Under the pieces are notes generated by a model. That model was given only the letters and a program-made list of their open reading frames with translations. It did not search any database and had not been told where the DNA came from. This document shows positions 46,446 to 55,518 of a DNA stretch of 64,000 bases, in pieces (the stretch's first letter is position 1; the number at the start of each line of letters is the position of its first letter). The position numbers and the translations under genes are program-made. The DNA comes from Haemophilus parahaemolyticus (GTDB taxonomy: Bacteria; Pseudomonadota; Gammaproteobacteria; Enterobacterales; Pasteurellaceae): contig NZ_MUXY01000003.1 in assembly GCF_002015035.1 (NCBI RefSeq), positions 1-64,000 of the forward strand, written 5' to 3'.

Positions 46446-46618
46446 AAAAAAGTTACATCTTAGAGATGTTGCCTTAAGGCAAGTGTGCAATTGAACAACT
46501 GCGAATGACAGCACATAGAAGTGCGATTTTGAAGGAAACGCTCAGTAGGAATTGAGAGGATTGTTTCCAAAAGTATGGATATAATAACACGGGTTGGTGA
46601 TTATTTCAAATCCATACT
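46446..46618 (-). ncRNA. Candidate structured leader or small RNA upstream of betT
   Basis: Reading the minus strand, five hairpins follow one another: 46618-46610 with 46580-46572 (9 bases, ATCCATACT type); GTTTCC/GGAAAC 46568-46534 with an inner TGAG/CTCA pair; GCAC/GTGC at 46524-46511; TTGCCTTAAGGCAA at 46482-46469; and ACATCT-AGATGT at 46469-46455, followed by six T. The last is a terminator-like hairpin ~50 bases before the betT start. It could be an attenuating leader, a riboswitch or a separate small RNA. It matches no riboswitch class I can recognise by motif. Confidence 0.4.
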
Positions 46619-46652
46619 AAATTTATAGAATTTGTTTATATTTAATAAAAGT

Positions 46653-46683
46653 ATAGTAGATAAAATGATTACTATTTTGTCAA
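46653..46683 (-). promoter_or_regulatory. Possible promoter for the betT leader
   Basis: On the minus strand TTGACA (46683-46678) and TACTAT (46658-46653) are 19 bases apart, just upstream of the structured segment. The -35 is perfect and the spacing is long. Confidence 0.35.
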
Positions 46684-46711
46684 AACTATGCCTCTTTTAA
46701 CACTAATTGTA

Positions 46712-47275
46712 TTAGCGGATAAAGTGCACAAAATCAGTTGGATCTTCTGCATCGCGAGCAGAAGCAATTTCTTCGCCATCTTTCGGTGAACCGATCATTA
46801 GCAAGCCAATCACTTTATCCGTTTCCGCACAACCAAATGCTTCGCGAATGGCTTTGCCTTCCACCCATTTTTTCGTAATCCAAACAGTATCAAAACCTTG
46901 AGCGTTTGCTGCTAATTGCATCGCATAAGTGGCACAACCTGCACAAACAATTTGCTCCCAAATGGGCACTTTCACTGATTCGTGATCTAATTTTGCCACC
47001 ACGCCAATGACCATTGGAGCTTGATTTGCCAATTTATCGGCTTTGGCAGCATTTTTTTCATCCATTTCAAATTCAATGGCTGCTGATTTTAAACATTCGT
47101 GAAATTTCGGCATACCACTTTTTTGAATCACCACAAAATGATAAGGTTTCATTCGCCCATGATCTGGTGCTCGTAAAGCTGCTTTTAAAATCGCATCAAG
47201 CTGTTCTGTATTAGGTGCAACATTGCCAAATTGTTTACTTGAACGACGATGATGAAGTAAATCTAAAATATCCAT
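46712..47275 (-). CDS. ydjA: Nitroreductase family protein, YdjA-like
   Basis: Small FMN-dependent NAD(P)H oxidoreductase of 187 aa. The family N-terminus is LLHHRRSSKQFG, with FMN contacts APDHGRMKPYHFVVI and the C-terminal GLLMIGSPKDGE. It is the minimal, single-domain form without large insertions. The natural substrate is unknown. Two palindromes of the repeat family lie upstream. Confidence 0.92.
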   Translation of the reverse strand: MDILDLLHHRRSSKQFGNVAPNTEQLDAILKAALRAPDHGRMKPYHFVVIQKSGMPKFHECLKSAAIEFEMDEKNAAKADKLANQAPMVIGVVAKLDHESVKVPIWEQIVCAGCATYAMQLAANAQGFDTVWITKKWVEGKAIREAFGCAETDKVIGLLMIGSPKDGEEIASARDAEDPTDFVHFIR

Positions 47276-47290
47276 AATTCCTCACAGTAA

Positions 47291-47361
47291 GGTGTGTGAA
47301 CCATTAGTTCACGCACACAAGCGGTAAAAAATAGTGCGTGAATTGCATTCACACAACCTAC
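47291..47361. repeat. Paired palindrome between ydjA and ilvD
   Basis: GTGTGTGAAC (47292-47301) pairs with GTTCACGCAC (47307-47316), and GTGCGTGAAT (47334-47343) pairs with ATTCACACAA (47347-47356), followed by CCTAC. An uptake core lies between the two. It has the same two-hairpin layout as 10-67 and 9714-9773 but with entirely different stems. Confidence 0.55.
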
Positions 47362-47362
47362 T

Positions 47363-47396
47363 AAAAAAAGGCTGACAGATTTCCCATCAGCCTTTT
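47363..47396 (-). terminator. Rho-independent terminator after ilvD
   Basis: AAAAGGCTGA (47366-47375) pairs with TCAGCCTTTT (47387-47396); the minus strand ends in a run of T. Confidence 0.85.
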
Positions 47397-47407
47397 GGTT
47401 AGCTTAA

Positions 47408-49243
47408 TTAAATTTTCGTTTTATCACGTACCGCACCTTTATCGGCTGAAGTGGCAAAATGTCCGTAAACTTTTAGTGCAAAAGAGACTTCACGTTGGCG
47501 GTTTGCTGGTGCCCAACCTTTTGCGTCTTGCTCTGTACGACGTGTTGCAAGTTCTTCATCGCTTACCGCAAGATTGATGGCACGGTTTGGAATGTCGATG
47601 TTGATAATATCGCCATCGCGAACTAAACCAATTGCACCACCTGAGGCAGCTTCTGGTGAGGCGTGACCGATAGACAAACCTGATGTACCACCAGAGAAAC
47701 GTCCATCTGTTAAAAGTGCACATTTTTTGCCTAAGCCCATTGATTTTAAGTAGCTGGTTGGGTAAAGCATCTCTTGCATACCTGGGCCGCCTTTCGGGCC
47801 TTCGTAACGGATGATTACCACATGACCTTCTTTTACTTTGCCACCTAAAATACCTGCAACAGCATCTTCTTGGCTTTCAAATACAATCGCTTTACCAGTG
47901 AATTTCCAGATAGATTCATCCACGCCTGCAGTTTTTACGATGCAACCATCTTCTGCAATATTACCAAATAACACCGCCAAGCCGCCTTCTTGTGAAATTG
48001 CGTTTTCTTTGTTGCGGATACAACCGTTTACGCGGTCATTATCTACCGTGTCCCAACGGCAATCTTGTGAAAATGCTTGAGTGGTGCGAATACCCGCAGG
48101 GCCTGCACGGAAGAATTGATGTAACTCTTCGTTTTGGTTGCGGATAATGTCGTATTGGTCAAGCTGATCGCCCATGGTTAAGCCTAATACTGTGTGGGTA
48201 TTTTTGTGGATTAAGCCCGCACGGTCTAATTCGCCTAATAAGCCCATAATACCGCCTGCACGGTGAACATCTTCCATATGGTATTTGTTGGTGTTCGGTG
48301 CAATTTTACTCAAGCAAGGTACCTTGCGAGATAAGCGGTCAATGTCTTCCATTTTGAAGTCCACGCCTGCTTCTTGTGCGGCAGCGAGTAAGTGTAACAC
48401 AGTGTTACTTGAACCGCCCATTGCGATGTCTAAGCTCATCGCATTTTCAAAGGCATCGAAAGTACCGATTGAACGTGGCAATACACTTTCATCGTCTTGT
48501 TCGTAGTAGCGTTTACATAATTCAACAATTTGACACCCCGCTTTTAAGAACAACTCTTTACGGTCTGCGTGGGTAGCAAGCATAGAGCCATTACCTGGTA
48601 AGCTTAAACCTAATGCTTCTGTTAAGCAGTTCATTGAATTTGCGGTGAACATACCTGAGCAAGAGCCACACGTTGGGCAAGCGGAACGTTCAATCGCATC
48701 AATACGTTCATCAGAAACGTTTGGATCGGCTGCTTCGATCATTGCATCTACCAAATCTAAGCGAATTAATTGATCAGAAAGTTTAGTTTTACCCGCTTCC
48801 ATTGGGCCACCTGAAACGAAGATGGCTGGAATGTTCAAACGCATCGCCGCCATCAACATCCCTGGGGTAATTTTGTCGCAGTTAGAAATACAGACCATCG
48901 CATCTGCACAGTGTGCGTTCACCATATATTCCACCGAATCTGCAATTAAATCACGGCTTGGAAGCGAATAAAGCATACCACCGTGTCCCATCGCGATACC
49001 ATCGTCTACCGCAATAGTGTTAAATTCTTTTGCAACACCGCCTGCTTTTTCAATTTCAGCGGCAACCAACTGCCCCATATCTTTTAAATGTACGTGACCT
49101 GGTACGAACTGGGTAAATGAGTTTACCACGGCAATAATTGGTTTGCCGAAGTCATTTTCTTTCATTCCTGTTGCACGCCATAATGCACGTGCACCCGCCA
49201 TATTACGACCTTGTGTACTGGTCGCTGAACGTAGTTTAGGCAT
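47408..49243 (-). CDS. ilvD: Dihydroxy-acid dehydratase
   Basis: Fe-S enzyme of valine, isoleucine and leucine synthesis. 611 aa, opening [25 protein letters not shown]. Conserved Cys occur in [16 protein letters not shown] and [19 protein letters not shown], and the C-terminal [21 protein letters not shown] is present. No other ilv gene is in the window, so it is uncoupled from a biosynthetic cluster. Confidence 0.97.
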   Translation of the reverse strand: MPKLRSATSTQGRNMAGARALWRATGMKENDFGKPIIAVVNSFTQFVPGHVHLKDMGQLVAAEIEKAGGVAKEFNTIAVDDGIAMGHGGMLYSLPSRDLIADSVEYMVNAHCADAMVCISNCDKITPGMLMAAMRLNIPAIFVSGGPMEAGKTKLSDQLIRLDLVDAMIEAADPNVSDERIDAIERSACPTCGSCSGMFTANSMNCLTEALGLSLPGNGSMLATHADRKELFLKAGCQIVELCKRYYEQDDESVLPRSIGTFDAFENAMSLDIAMGGSSNTVLHLLAAAQEAGVDFKMEDIDRLSRKVPCLSKIAPNTNKYHMEDVHRAGGIMGLLGELDRAGLIHKNTHTVLGLTMGDQLDQYDIIRNQNEELHQFFRAGPAGIRTTQAFSQDCRWDTVDNDRVNGCIRNKENAISQEGGLAVLFGNIAEDGCIVKTAGVDESIWKFTGKAIVFESQEDAVAGILGGKVKEGHVVIIRYEGPKGGPGMQEMLYPTSYLKSMGLGKKCALLTDGRFSGGTSGLSIGHASPEAASGGAIGLVRDGDIINIDIPNRAINLAVSDEELATRRTEQDAKGWAPANRQREVSFALKVYGHFATSADKGAVRDKTKI

Positions 49244-49390
49244 AATCTCTCCAAATTTTTATCTGTTGTGTCTGTTAAAATAAAAGGGTTCTATTCTACT
49301 TGAATTTAAATAGTTTGTGGAAAATTTCCTCTTTCCCTTGGTAAGGGAAGCAGAAAAAGTTCCATCTAAAAATATTTTCAGAGGGAGGGG

Positions 49391-50134
49391 TTATTTTTGC
49401 CTCATCTGCTTCGCCATTTCAATACTTTGAATAATCGCACGGCGGTTAATGGCATCATTATCGCCATCTAACACACGTCGCCAATAGCCAATTGCTTGCT
49501 CATAATCATTATGCAAAAAGGCATCGGAAGCCAGTAGTAACAAGCTTGAACTCTCTTTTGAATCTAATGATAAGGCTTTATCTAACCACGCTTTTGCCTG
49601 CTCTGACAGTTTTTGCCCTTTATCATAATAATCTGCGGTTGCCATTGCTCCTAAAATCGCCGCTTTTTCGCCCAATACCACCTGTGCATTTTGATAGCTA
49701 ATCAATGCTGAATTAAACTCATTATTTAACGCATAAGCCTGCCCCAATTCATACCACAAATCGCCATCGTTTGGGTTCTCGCGCAAGCGGTTTTGCAAGC
49801 TCTCAATATAGCGATCGTTTTTTTGGGTTTTGTCTTCCATCTCCAATTTTACTTGGAAGGCTTGATGCATTTGCTCACCTTTTTGCACCAAGGCATAACG
49901 CCCCGACTGCCAATAAAGTAAGCCACTGAGGACGGTAATTAAAAGCACAACCAAACTTGCAACAAGCGGTGAAAATTTCCTTTTATTTTGCCAAGGCTCT
50001 GTGGTGTTTTGATCAAATTGATAACGGCTTTCTGCTTCCGCCAAATATTCTTGTTTGAACGGTTCGGTAAAATTGCCTGCAAATTTTACCGCTTGTTGAT
50101 AGTTTTCTAAATTAAGCTGTTCACGTGTTTTCAT
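49391..50134 (-). CDS. nrfG: NrfG/CcmI-type TPR protein of cytochrome c maturation
   Basis: 247 aa: an N-terminal soluble part, one membrane helix (residues ~56-74), then periplasmic TPR repeats (NPNDGDLWYELGQAYALNNEFNSALISYQNA and following). It holds apocytochrome for haem attachment. Last gene of nrfE-dsbE-nrfF-nrfG, with a one-base gap from nrfF. The gap to ilvD contains a weak TTCCCTT-AAGGGAA hairpin. Confidence 0.82.
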   Translation of the reverse strand: MKTREQLNLENYQQAVKFAGNFTEPFKQEYLAEAESRYQFDQNTTEPWQNKRKFSPLVASLVVLLITVLSGLLYWQSGRYALVQKGEQMHQAFQVKLEMEDKTQKNDRYIESLQNRLRENPNDGDLWYELGQAYALNNEFNSALISYQNAQVVLGEKAAILGAMATADYYDKGQKLSEQAKAWLDKALSLDSKESSSLLLLASDAFLHNDYEQAIGYWRRVLDGDNDAINRRAIIQSIEMAKQMRQK

Positions 50135-50548
50135 CTATTGTCCTGTCTTTCTGGTACGAGTTCTCCATACGATCGCAACTAAAACGATCCCCAGCAAGCC
50201 GACGGGCATCCCCCAAAGCAGCCAAGTTTGCTCATTCACAGGCGGTTTGTAGTTTACAAAATTACCGAAACGCTGGGTCATAATTTCAACAATTTCCTGA
50301 TCCGATTTGCCTTCATTGACCATTTCATACACTTCAATACGAAGTTTATAAGCGGTAGTGGCATTTGACTCCAATAAATTTTGATTCTGGCATTGCGGAC
50401 AACGCAAAGATTTCGCCAAACTCATTGCACGTATGCGATCCGCATCGTTGTGAAATTGGAAAGTATCGACCATTTCCGCCTTGGCAATATTGCTGAAAAC
50501 GGCAAACACAAGCGGTAAAAAAAGGGTAATCTTTTGCAAAAACTTCAT
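50135..50548 (-). CDS. nrfF: NrfF/CcmH-type apocytochrome thioreductase
   Basis: 137 aa with a signal peptide, the redox pair Cys50-x2-Cys53 in LRCPQCQNQNLLESNA, and a C-terminal membrane helix. The LRCPQCQNQNL..SN and MVNEGKSDQEIVE pattern is closer to NrfF than to the long fused CcmH of E. coli, and it lacks the fused TPR part. It keeps apocytochrome cysteines reduced for haem ligation. Confidence 0.87.
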   Translation of the reverse strand: MKFLQKITLFLPLVFAVFSNIAKAEMVDTFQFHNDADRIRAMSLAKSLRCPQCQNQNLLESNATTAYKLRIEVYEMVNEGKSDQEIVEIMTQRFGNFVNYKPPVNEQTWLLWGMPVGLLGIVLVAIVWRTRTRKTGQ

Positions 50549-50563
50549 TCTATTCCTATGCTC

Positions 50564-51097
50564 TTATTTTTCGTTTCTTAATGCTTTTAATCGTGGCAGG
50601 AAATCTTTTTCAAAATCAGGATTATAGCCTTTTTGTTGGTAGCGAACGACGCCGTGTTTATCCACCAAGTAGCTTGACGGGGCGGAAGAGACCTTCAAGG
50701 TTTGAATTAAAAAACCGCGTTCATAGTCATCAATCACCAACGTAAATGGATTTCCCCAACGCCCCAAGGCTTCGCGAGCATCGGCAGGTTGATCGGAATA
50801 AGTTAAACCCACAATCGGTACGCCTTGAGCTTTCAATTTCAATAAGATCGGAAATTCTTTAATGCACCAGGTACACCAACTCGCCCAAACATTCAAAATA
50901 TAGGGCTCTTGTGGCAAGCTGTTGTTGGTTAAACGTGCATGCGGATCGAGCAAATTTTTGCCCACAAATTCGGGGATCGGTTTATCCTGCCAATCTTCTG
51001 TTGGAGAAAGCGCATCTTTGTTCAACAGCGGAACGGTTAAAAATGCCACCACTGCCACCAGAATGGCAAGGGGGATAAAGAGGAGGGCTTTTTTCAT
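50564..51097 (-). CDS. dsbE: Thiol:disulfide interchange protein DsbE (CcmG/NrfX)
   Basis: Membrane-anchored periplasmic thioredoxin of 177 aa: an N-terminal helix (residues ~5-24) and the active site Cys75-Thr-Trp-Cys78 (WASWCTWCIKEFP). It delivers reductant to NrfF/CcmH. Between nrfE and this gene lies a strong palindrome oriented to end plus-strand transcription. Confidence 0.92.
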   Translation of the reverse strand: MKKALLFIPLAILVAVVAFLTVPLLNKDALSPTEDWQDKPIPEFVGKNLLDPHARLTNNSLPQEPYILNVWASWCTWCIKEFPILLKLKAQGVPIVGLTYSDQPADAREALGRWGNPFTLVIDDYERGFLIQTLKVSSAPSSYLVDKHGVVRYQQKGYNPDFEKDFLPRLKALRNEK

Positions 51098-51120
51098 TAT
51101 TGTTTCCTTTTGTAATAATC

Positions 51121-51150
51121 TCCCCTCTTTAGCAAAGAGGGGGATTTTTT
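51121..51150 (+). repeat. Palindrome with T tract in the nrfE-dsbE gap
   Basis: TCCCCTCTTT (51121-51130) pairs with AAAGAGGGGGA across AGC, followed by TTTTTT on the plus strand. In an operon read on the minus strand it cannot act as a normal terminator of that operon; it may block antisense reading or be a mobile palindromic repeat. Confidence 0.55.
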
Positions 51151-51175
51151 AGTAGCATTGCTATCGGCGGATTTT

Positions 51176-53074
51176 TTATTTTCTGCGAGAATATCCCACC
51201 AACGCCATTAGTGAAGCCAACACCATAATTACTCCTCCAAGCCATAAAGCTCTAACGTAAGGTTTGTAATGTAGGCGGAAGGCATATTCGAGGTTGCCAA
51301 ATTTGTCGCCCATTACAATGTAGAGATCGTGCAAACCATGGTGGTATAAGCCGACTTCTGCCATTGTCATGGTGCGGATGTCATAATAACGTCGTTCTGA
51401 GATGATTTGGGCGAGCGTTTTGCCTGCTTTACTAATAGAAAAAACAGCTTGTTCAGCGGTGTAGTTGGCACCAATGGCATCGCGATACTCTTCATATTTA
51501 AATTCAAAATCGGCGATATTGGCAGTTTCAGTCGGTTTTAATCGTACACCGATTTCATCGCCATAGTAACTATTCATCATCGCACCAATCACACAAATCG
51601 CAAAGCCGATATGTGCCAAACGCATTGAAAGCGGACGGATTTTCCACATAAAACGCAAATAAGGCAGATGGGTCAAAATAATCCAGAATGCAAGGCTAAC
51701 AAAGACCACAGGCAACGGCTCAATTTTAAACAGATGAGTTTGACTCACGGTGTGATAAATCAAACCAAGGGAAAGCAACACCGCCACGGGCAGAAGCCAG
51801 AGTTGCAATTTAGCTTGTTTGAGCGGTACATTTTTCCAGCGAAGTACCACTGCTACCCCCATTGCCGACATTGCCAGCAATGCAAGCGGGGTAAAAATAG
51901 TATTGAAATAAGGTGCACCAACGGAAATACTGCCCCATTGCATCATCGTAAACACAAGCGGATAAAAAGTGCCGAGCAACACAACCGAAGTTGCTACAGC
52001 AAATAAACCATTGAGCAATAAGAATGCAGTTTCTTTAGAAAAAAACGTAAAGCGTACTTCACCTAGCCAGAATTGGGTTTTACAAGCGAAGAGTGCGAGA
52101 GCAATAAAACTGAGACTGAAGAAAAGCAGTAGTAATGCCACACCGCGATCAGGATCGACTGCAAAGGCGTGTACAGAAGTAAGTACGCCAGAACGGACAA
52201 TAAATGTACCGAGCAAGCTTAAGGCGAAGGCGAAAATGGCGAGCAAAATCGTCCAATAATTAAACACGCCACGTTGTTCGCTAGCGATTAACGAATGCAC
52301 TAACGCAGTGCCGAGAAGCCACGGCATCAATGAAGCATTTTCAACGGGATCCCAGAACCACCAACCTCCCCAACCAAGTTCGTAATACGCCCACCAAGCA
52401 CCGAGGATAATCCCTGCGGTGAGAAAGCCCCAGGAAATCATCGTCCAAGGGCGAATCCAACGAGCTACGGCAGCGTCCATTTTGTCAGAAAGTAGGCTTG
52501 CCACAATCATCGCGAAGCTCACTGCAAAGCCGACATAGCCTAAATAGAGCAGGGGTGGATGGAAAATCAAGCCAATATCTTGCAACATTGGATTGAGATC
52601 ACGTCCTTCTGGAGGAGGTGGAAAACCACGCTCGAAGGGGTTGGAAACCAGCAAGATAAAGAGCATAAAGCCCATTGCAACAAGCGAAATCATCGCTAGC
52701 GTGCGGTTGGCAAACAAGCGGTCGATTTTACGAGAAAAAAGGCAAAAGACCGTCGTCCAGAGCGTGAGTGCGGTAAGCCAAAAGAGCATTGAACCTTCGT
52801 GCCCGCCCCAAGTGGCAGCGAATTTAAAAAAATCGGGTAATTGGCTATTGGAGTGTTGAGCAACATAAATCACCGAGAAGTCATCGGTTAAAAACGCATA
52901 AGCAAGGCTTGCAAAAGAAATGCCCGTTCCGACCGCTTGTAATACCGAGAGAAATGGGTTTAGCGATAAAAAATAGGGTGCTCTTCTCAGCTCCCCCCAA
53001 AGCGATAACCCTACTTGGATTATCGAGGCAATAAGAGCAAAAATCAGGGCAAAATAGCCAAATTCTGGAAACAT
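51176..53074 (-). CDS. nrfE: Haem lyase subunit of the CcmF/NrfE family
   Basis: Polytopic membrane protein of 632 aa that attaches haem to apocytochrome c. It has the tryptophan-rich WWD motif (GWGGWWFWDPVENASLMPWL) and the WGGHEGSMLFW segment, with conserved His flanking (FHPPLLYLGY; VHAFAVDP). With a short NrfF and an NrfG next to it, the set looks like the Nrf-specialised module. CcmF is the alternative name, since the two cannot be separated by length alone. nrfABCD are not in the window. Confidence 0.88.
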   Translation of the reverse strand: MFPEFGYFALIFALIASIIQVGLSLWGELRRAPYFLSLNPFLSVLQAVGTGISFASLAYAFLTDDFSVIYVAQHSNSQLPDFFKFAATWGGHEGSMLFWLTALTLWTTVFCLFSRKIDRLFANRTLAMISLVAMGFMLFILLVSNPFERGFPPPPEGRDLNPMLQDIGLIFHPPLLYLGYVGFAVSFAMIVASLLSDKMDAAVARWIRPWTMISWGFLTAGIILGAWWAYYELGWGGWWFWDPVENASLMPWLLGTALVHSLIASEQRGVFNYWTILLAIFAFALSLLGTFIVRSGVLTSVHAFAVDPDRGVALLLLFFSLSFIALALFACKTQFWLGEVRFTFFSKETAFLLLNGLFAVATSVVLLGTFYPLVFTMMQWGSISVGAPYFNTIFTPLALLAMSAMGVAVVLRWKNVPLKQAKLQLWLLPVAVLLSLGLIYHTVSQTHLFKIEPLPVVFVSLAFWIILTHLPYLRFMWKIRPLSMRLAHIGFAICVIGAMMNSYYGDEIGVRLKPTETANIADFEFKYEEYRDAIGANYTAEQAVFSISKAGKTLAQIISERRYYDIRTMTMAEVGLYHHGLHDLYIVMGDKFGNLEYAFRLHYKPYVRALWLGGVIMVLASLMALVGYSRRK

Positions 53075-53138
53075 TGAAATCTAAGTGAACAAAAATAAAA
53101 CTGCTCGGATTATGCCATAAATCCGAAAGAGAGAGAAC

Positions 53139-53180
53139 AAAAAAAAACCTTACCCAACTCGAAAGAGGTAGATAAGGTTT
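53139..53180 (-). terminator. Terminator of the TonB-dependent receptor gene
   Basis: On the minus strand AAACCTTA...TACC pairs with GGGTA AGGTTT, followed by nine T. It is placed just past the receptor stop. Confidence 0.78.
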
Positions 53181-53204
53181 AATCATAGAGGGATTATTAT
53201 GAAA

Positions 53205-55325
53205 TTAGAAAGTGTAAGTTGCATTCATACGGAAATCACGACCTGCACCCGCTAAACTATTACCGCCAGCACGTTGGCTATGGCTCTTATAGTTCTTGTT
53301 AAATGCGTTATTTACCGCAAAGTTAAGCATTAAGTTTTTGTTTGCTTCCCAATTTGCGTAGATATCGCTCACACCATACCCCGATTGTTTGATTGCCGCT
53401 GAACCAGCATTTGACCCGCGACTTGGTGTGCCTGTTTCGCCTTCAACAAAACGACCTTTCCAACCTAATTCTAAGCTTGGATTTTCAAATTTATAAGAAA
53501 CGGCTGTTGTCCAAGTGCGACCTGTTGCTACTGCAAATACGGCATTATCTAAACTTGCACCGTTAAATGTGAAGGTTTCTGGTTTACTTTCAGCAACGCC
53601 TACACGGAATTTGAAACCACCTTGTTTATAAGCGCCGCCTAATTCATAACCTTGGTTACGTAGTAGTGCAGCATTTACAATGGTGTTAGCTTTAGTCGCG
53701 TGAGCATCTTTTACTTTTTGCCAGAAGTAGCTACCGTTTAATGAGATGTTTTTAGTTACATCATAGTTGAAACCCACTTCTGTGTTACGTGCTTTTTCTG
53801 CACGTAGATTATCTGAAACATCACGTAATGTATTGCCTGCTAACATCGCTTCAAACATACGTGGGCTGCGGCTTGCATAGTTTAAGTTAGTATTGAAACT
53901 TAAATTATCTAACGCTTGCCAGATTAAACCAATGCTTGGATTGAAATCAGCGTGACTGACGGTTTTGCCACTGTTCGCTTTGAATTTAAAGTGATCGTAA
54001 CGTGCACCTGTGGTTAATGTAACTGGTCCAAAGCCCCAAATCCCTTCAACATATAAACCCACATCTTCTTTTTGTTGGTTGCGTTTTACACCTGTTGCAA
54101 CCATACGACCCGTTGCACGATCACGAGCTATTTCTTGAATTGAATTTGGTTTTGCTTCTTGATGACGATAATTTACACCATATTTTAACCAGTGACTTTC
54201 ACCAATCTCAGAATCTAAACCTAAGTTTGCACCGTGAGTTAAAACACGTGTAGTACTATTTTCGGCAGGTTCTTTGCGTGAGGTTTCAATACGGTAAGCA
54301 TTTGCTTTTGCGTCAGTAATGAAGCCTATATTTTTACCACTCCACTCTAAGTTTGTTGTGTCTTGTGTGGTAATACGATAGCGAGGATTATTATTTGCAT
54401 CATTCGCAATTAGAGCACCGTTTGAATCTAAGATATAGTAAGTATCGTTACCACGTCTATCCTTACCGGCAAAAACATTACTTAATGTTTGACCAGCTTT
54501 AAGATCTTTACTTGTACCTGCTAAGTAAGATTGCGAAAAATCGAACTCTTCGCGTAATGCTCGTTCACCGTGATATTGTTCTTGGCGATGGCTTAACACA
54601 ACGCGTTGATTTTCTGTAATGTCCACGCCAAATTTGGCTAATAGACCACGTTGTCCTAACGCACTATTTTTAACCACATCAGAGCCATCTTTATTTGAAT
54701 AGCCTTTACCGCCTTTGTAATTTTCAAGAGTTTGCCAGTTACCGCTTAATAATGCATCTACAACGCCTGCTTTACCATAAACAGTTGCACCTTGTGAGTG
54801 GCCTTTATTGCTGCTTACGCCAGCATTAAGTTTGAAACCAAACTCTTGACCTTCTTCTAATAAATCTTTTGCATCAACCGTTGTGGCTTCAATAGAGCCA
54901 CTGGTTGCACCAATGCCCGCACTTGCAGAACCAGCACCTTTACGTACGTCAATACGTTTAATGAGGCTTGGATCTAACATAAAACGGCTTTGGTGATGGA
55001 AAACTGGAGTATCGCTTGAAGTATTATCTACTTTGAAATCAATTTGGTCTTGACCCATACCACGAATTGTTACCCATTGCGATGTGCCACCGTTACCGCC
55101 ACCGAAGTTAATTGCAGGTTCAGCACTTAATATACCTCTTAAATCTTCATTGGTCGATTTTTGAAGATCTTTTAAGGTTACAACATTGGTTTTGCTTTTT
55201 GCTCCCGCATTTTCAGTTACCACTTGAATAATATCAAGTTTCACTGAATCAGCAGTGTTTGCGTATGCAAAAGAAGAAAGTGCTGTAAGCACAGCAATGG
55301 AAAGTGGGGTGTTTTTCAATTTCAT
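53205..55325 (-). CDS. FrpB/FetA-type TonB-dependent outer-membrane receptor
   Basis: Iron or siderophore uptake receptor. Signal peptide 1-22, then a plug domain with LQKSTNEDLRGILSAEPAINFGGGNG, WVTIRGMGQDQIDFKVDN and RKGAGSASAGIGATSGSI. A 22-strand barrel follows, with the FNPSIGLIW and NYASRSPRMFEAML segments and terminal NATYTF. The pattern is very close to neisserial FrpB/FetA. The ATG at 55325 is chosen over the 21-codon upstream extension because it starts a clean signal peptide behind GGAATC. 706 aa. The ligand is unproven. A Fur-like site and a good promoter precede it. Confidence 0.88.
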   Translation of the reverse strand: MKLKNTPLSIAVLTALSSFAYANTADSVKLDIIQVVTENAGAKSKTNVVTLKDLQKSTNEDLRGILSAEPAINFGGGNGGTSQWVTIRGMGQDQIDFKVDNTSSDTPVFHHQSRFMLDPSLIKRIDVRKGAGSASAGIGATSGSIEATTVDAKDLLEEGQEFGFKLNAGVSSNKGHSQGATVYGKAGVVDALLSGNWQTLENYKGGKGYSNKDGSDVVKNSALGQRGLLAKFGVDITENQRVVLSHRQEQYHGERALREEFDFSQSYLAGTSKDLKAGQTLSNVFAGKDRRGNDTYYILDSNGALIANDANNNPRYRITTQDTTNLEWSGKNIGFITDAKANAYRIETSRKEPAENSTTRVLTHGANLGLDSEIGESHWLKYGVNYRHQEAKPNSIQEIARDRATGRMVATGVKRNQQKEDVGLYVEGIWGFGPVTLTTGARYDHFKFKANSGKTVSHADFNPSIGLIWQALDNLSFNTNLNYASRSPRMFEAMLAGNTLRDVSDNLRAEKARNTEVGFNYDVTKNISLNGSYFWQKVKDAHATKANTIVNAALLRNQGYELGGAYKQGGFKFRVGVAESKPETFTFNGASLDNAVFAVATGRTWTTAVSYKFENPSLELGWKGRFVEGETGTPSRGSNAGSAAIKQSGYGVSDIYANWEANKNLMLNFAVNNAFNKNYKSHSQRAGGNSLAGAGRDFRMNATYTF

Positions 55326-55349
55326 ATGTAGATTCCAAAACAAAGAAAG

Positions 55350-55368
55350 AATAAGAATTATTTTTATT
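55350..55368. promoter_or_regulatory. Candidate Fur box
   Basis: Read on the minus strand, this 19-base site agrees with the Fur consensus at about 13 of 19 positions (AATAA..ATAATT..TTATT). It lies between the promoter and the start of the receptor, as expected for iron repression. Confidence 0.45.
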
Positions 55369-55387
55369 TGCAAAAAAAAGTTTCGCA

Positions 55388-55416
55388 AATATATGTAAAT
55401 TTTTAATACGAGTCAA
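55388..55416 (-). promoter_or_regulatory. Promoter of the FrpB-type receptor gene
   Basis: TTGACT (55416-55411) and TATATT (55393-55388) are 17 bases apart on the minus strand, about 60 bases before the ATG. Confidence 0.6.
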
Positions 55417-55481
55417 TATCATTTAGAGAAAGTCTTTACATTTTAACCACGCCAAAGTCAATTTGGCCCTTATTTTCCAAT

Positions 55482-55507
55482 AAAAAAGCAGGTATAAAAA
55501 CCTGCTT
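55482..55507 (-). terminator. Terminator of cyaA
   Basis: On the minus strand AAGCAGG (55507-55501) pairs with CCTGCTT (55492-55486), then TTTTA. It lies 12 bases past the cyaA stop. Confidence 0.8.
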
Positions 55508-55518
55508 GTAGAGAAATG

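Noticed and set aside
46511-46535. Third Haemophilus-type uptake sequence (AAGTGCGAT) in the betT leader
   Set aside because: It differs at a core position (A for G) and the bases are explained by a GCAC/GTGC hairpin.
46446-46618. 6S RNA or a known riboswitch (TPP, FMN, glycine, lysine, Moco)
   Set aside because: A short resemblance to 6S at GATGTT/CATCTC is not supported by the opposite strand of a 6S closing stem, and none of the class-defining motifs of those riboswitches is present.
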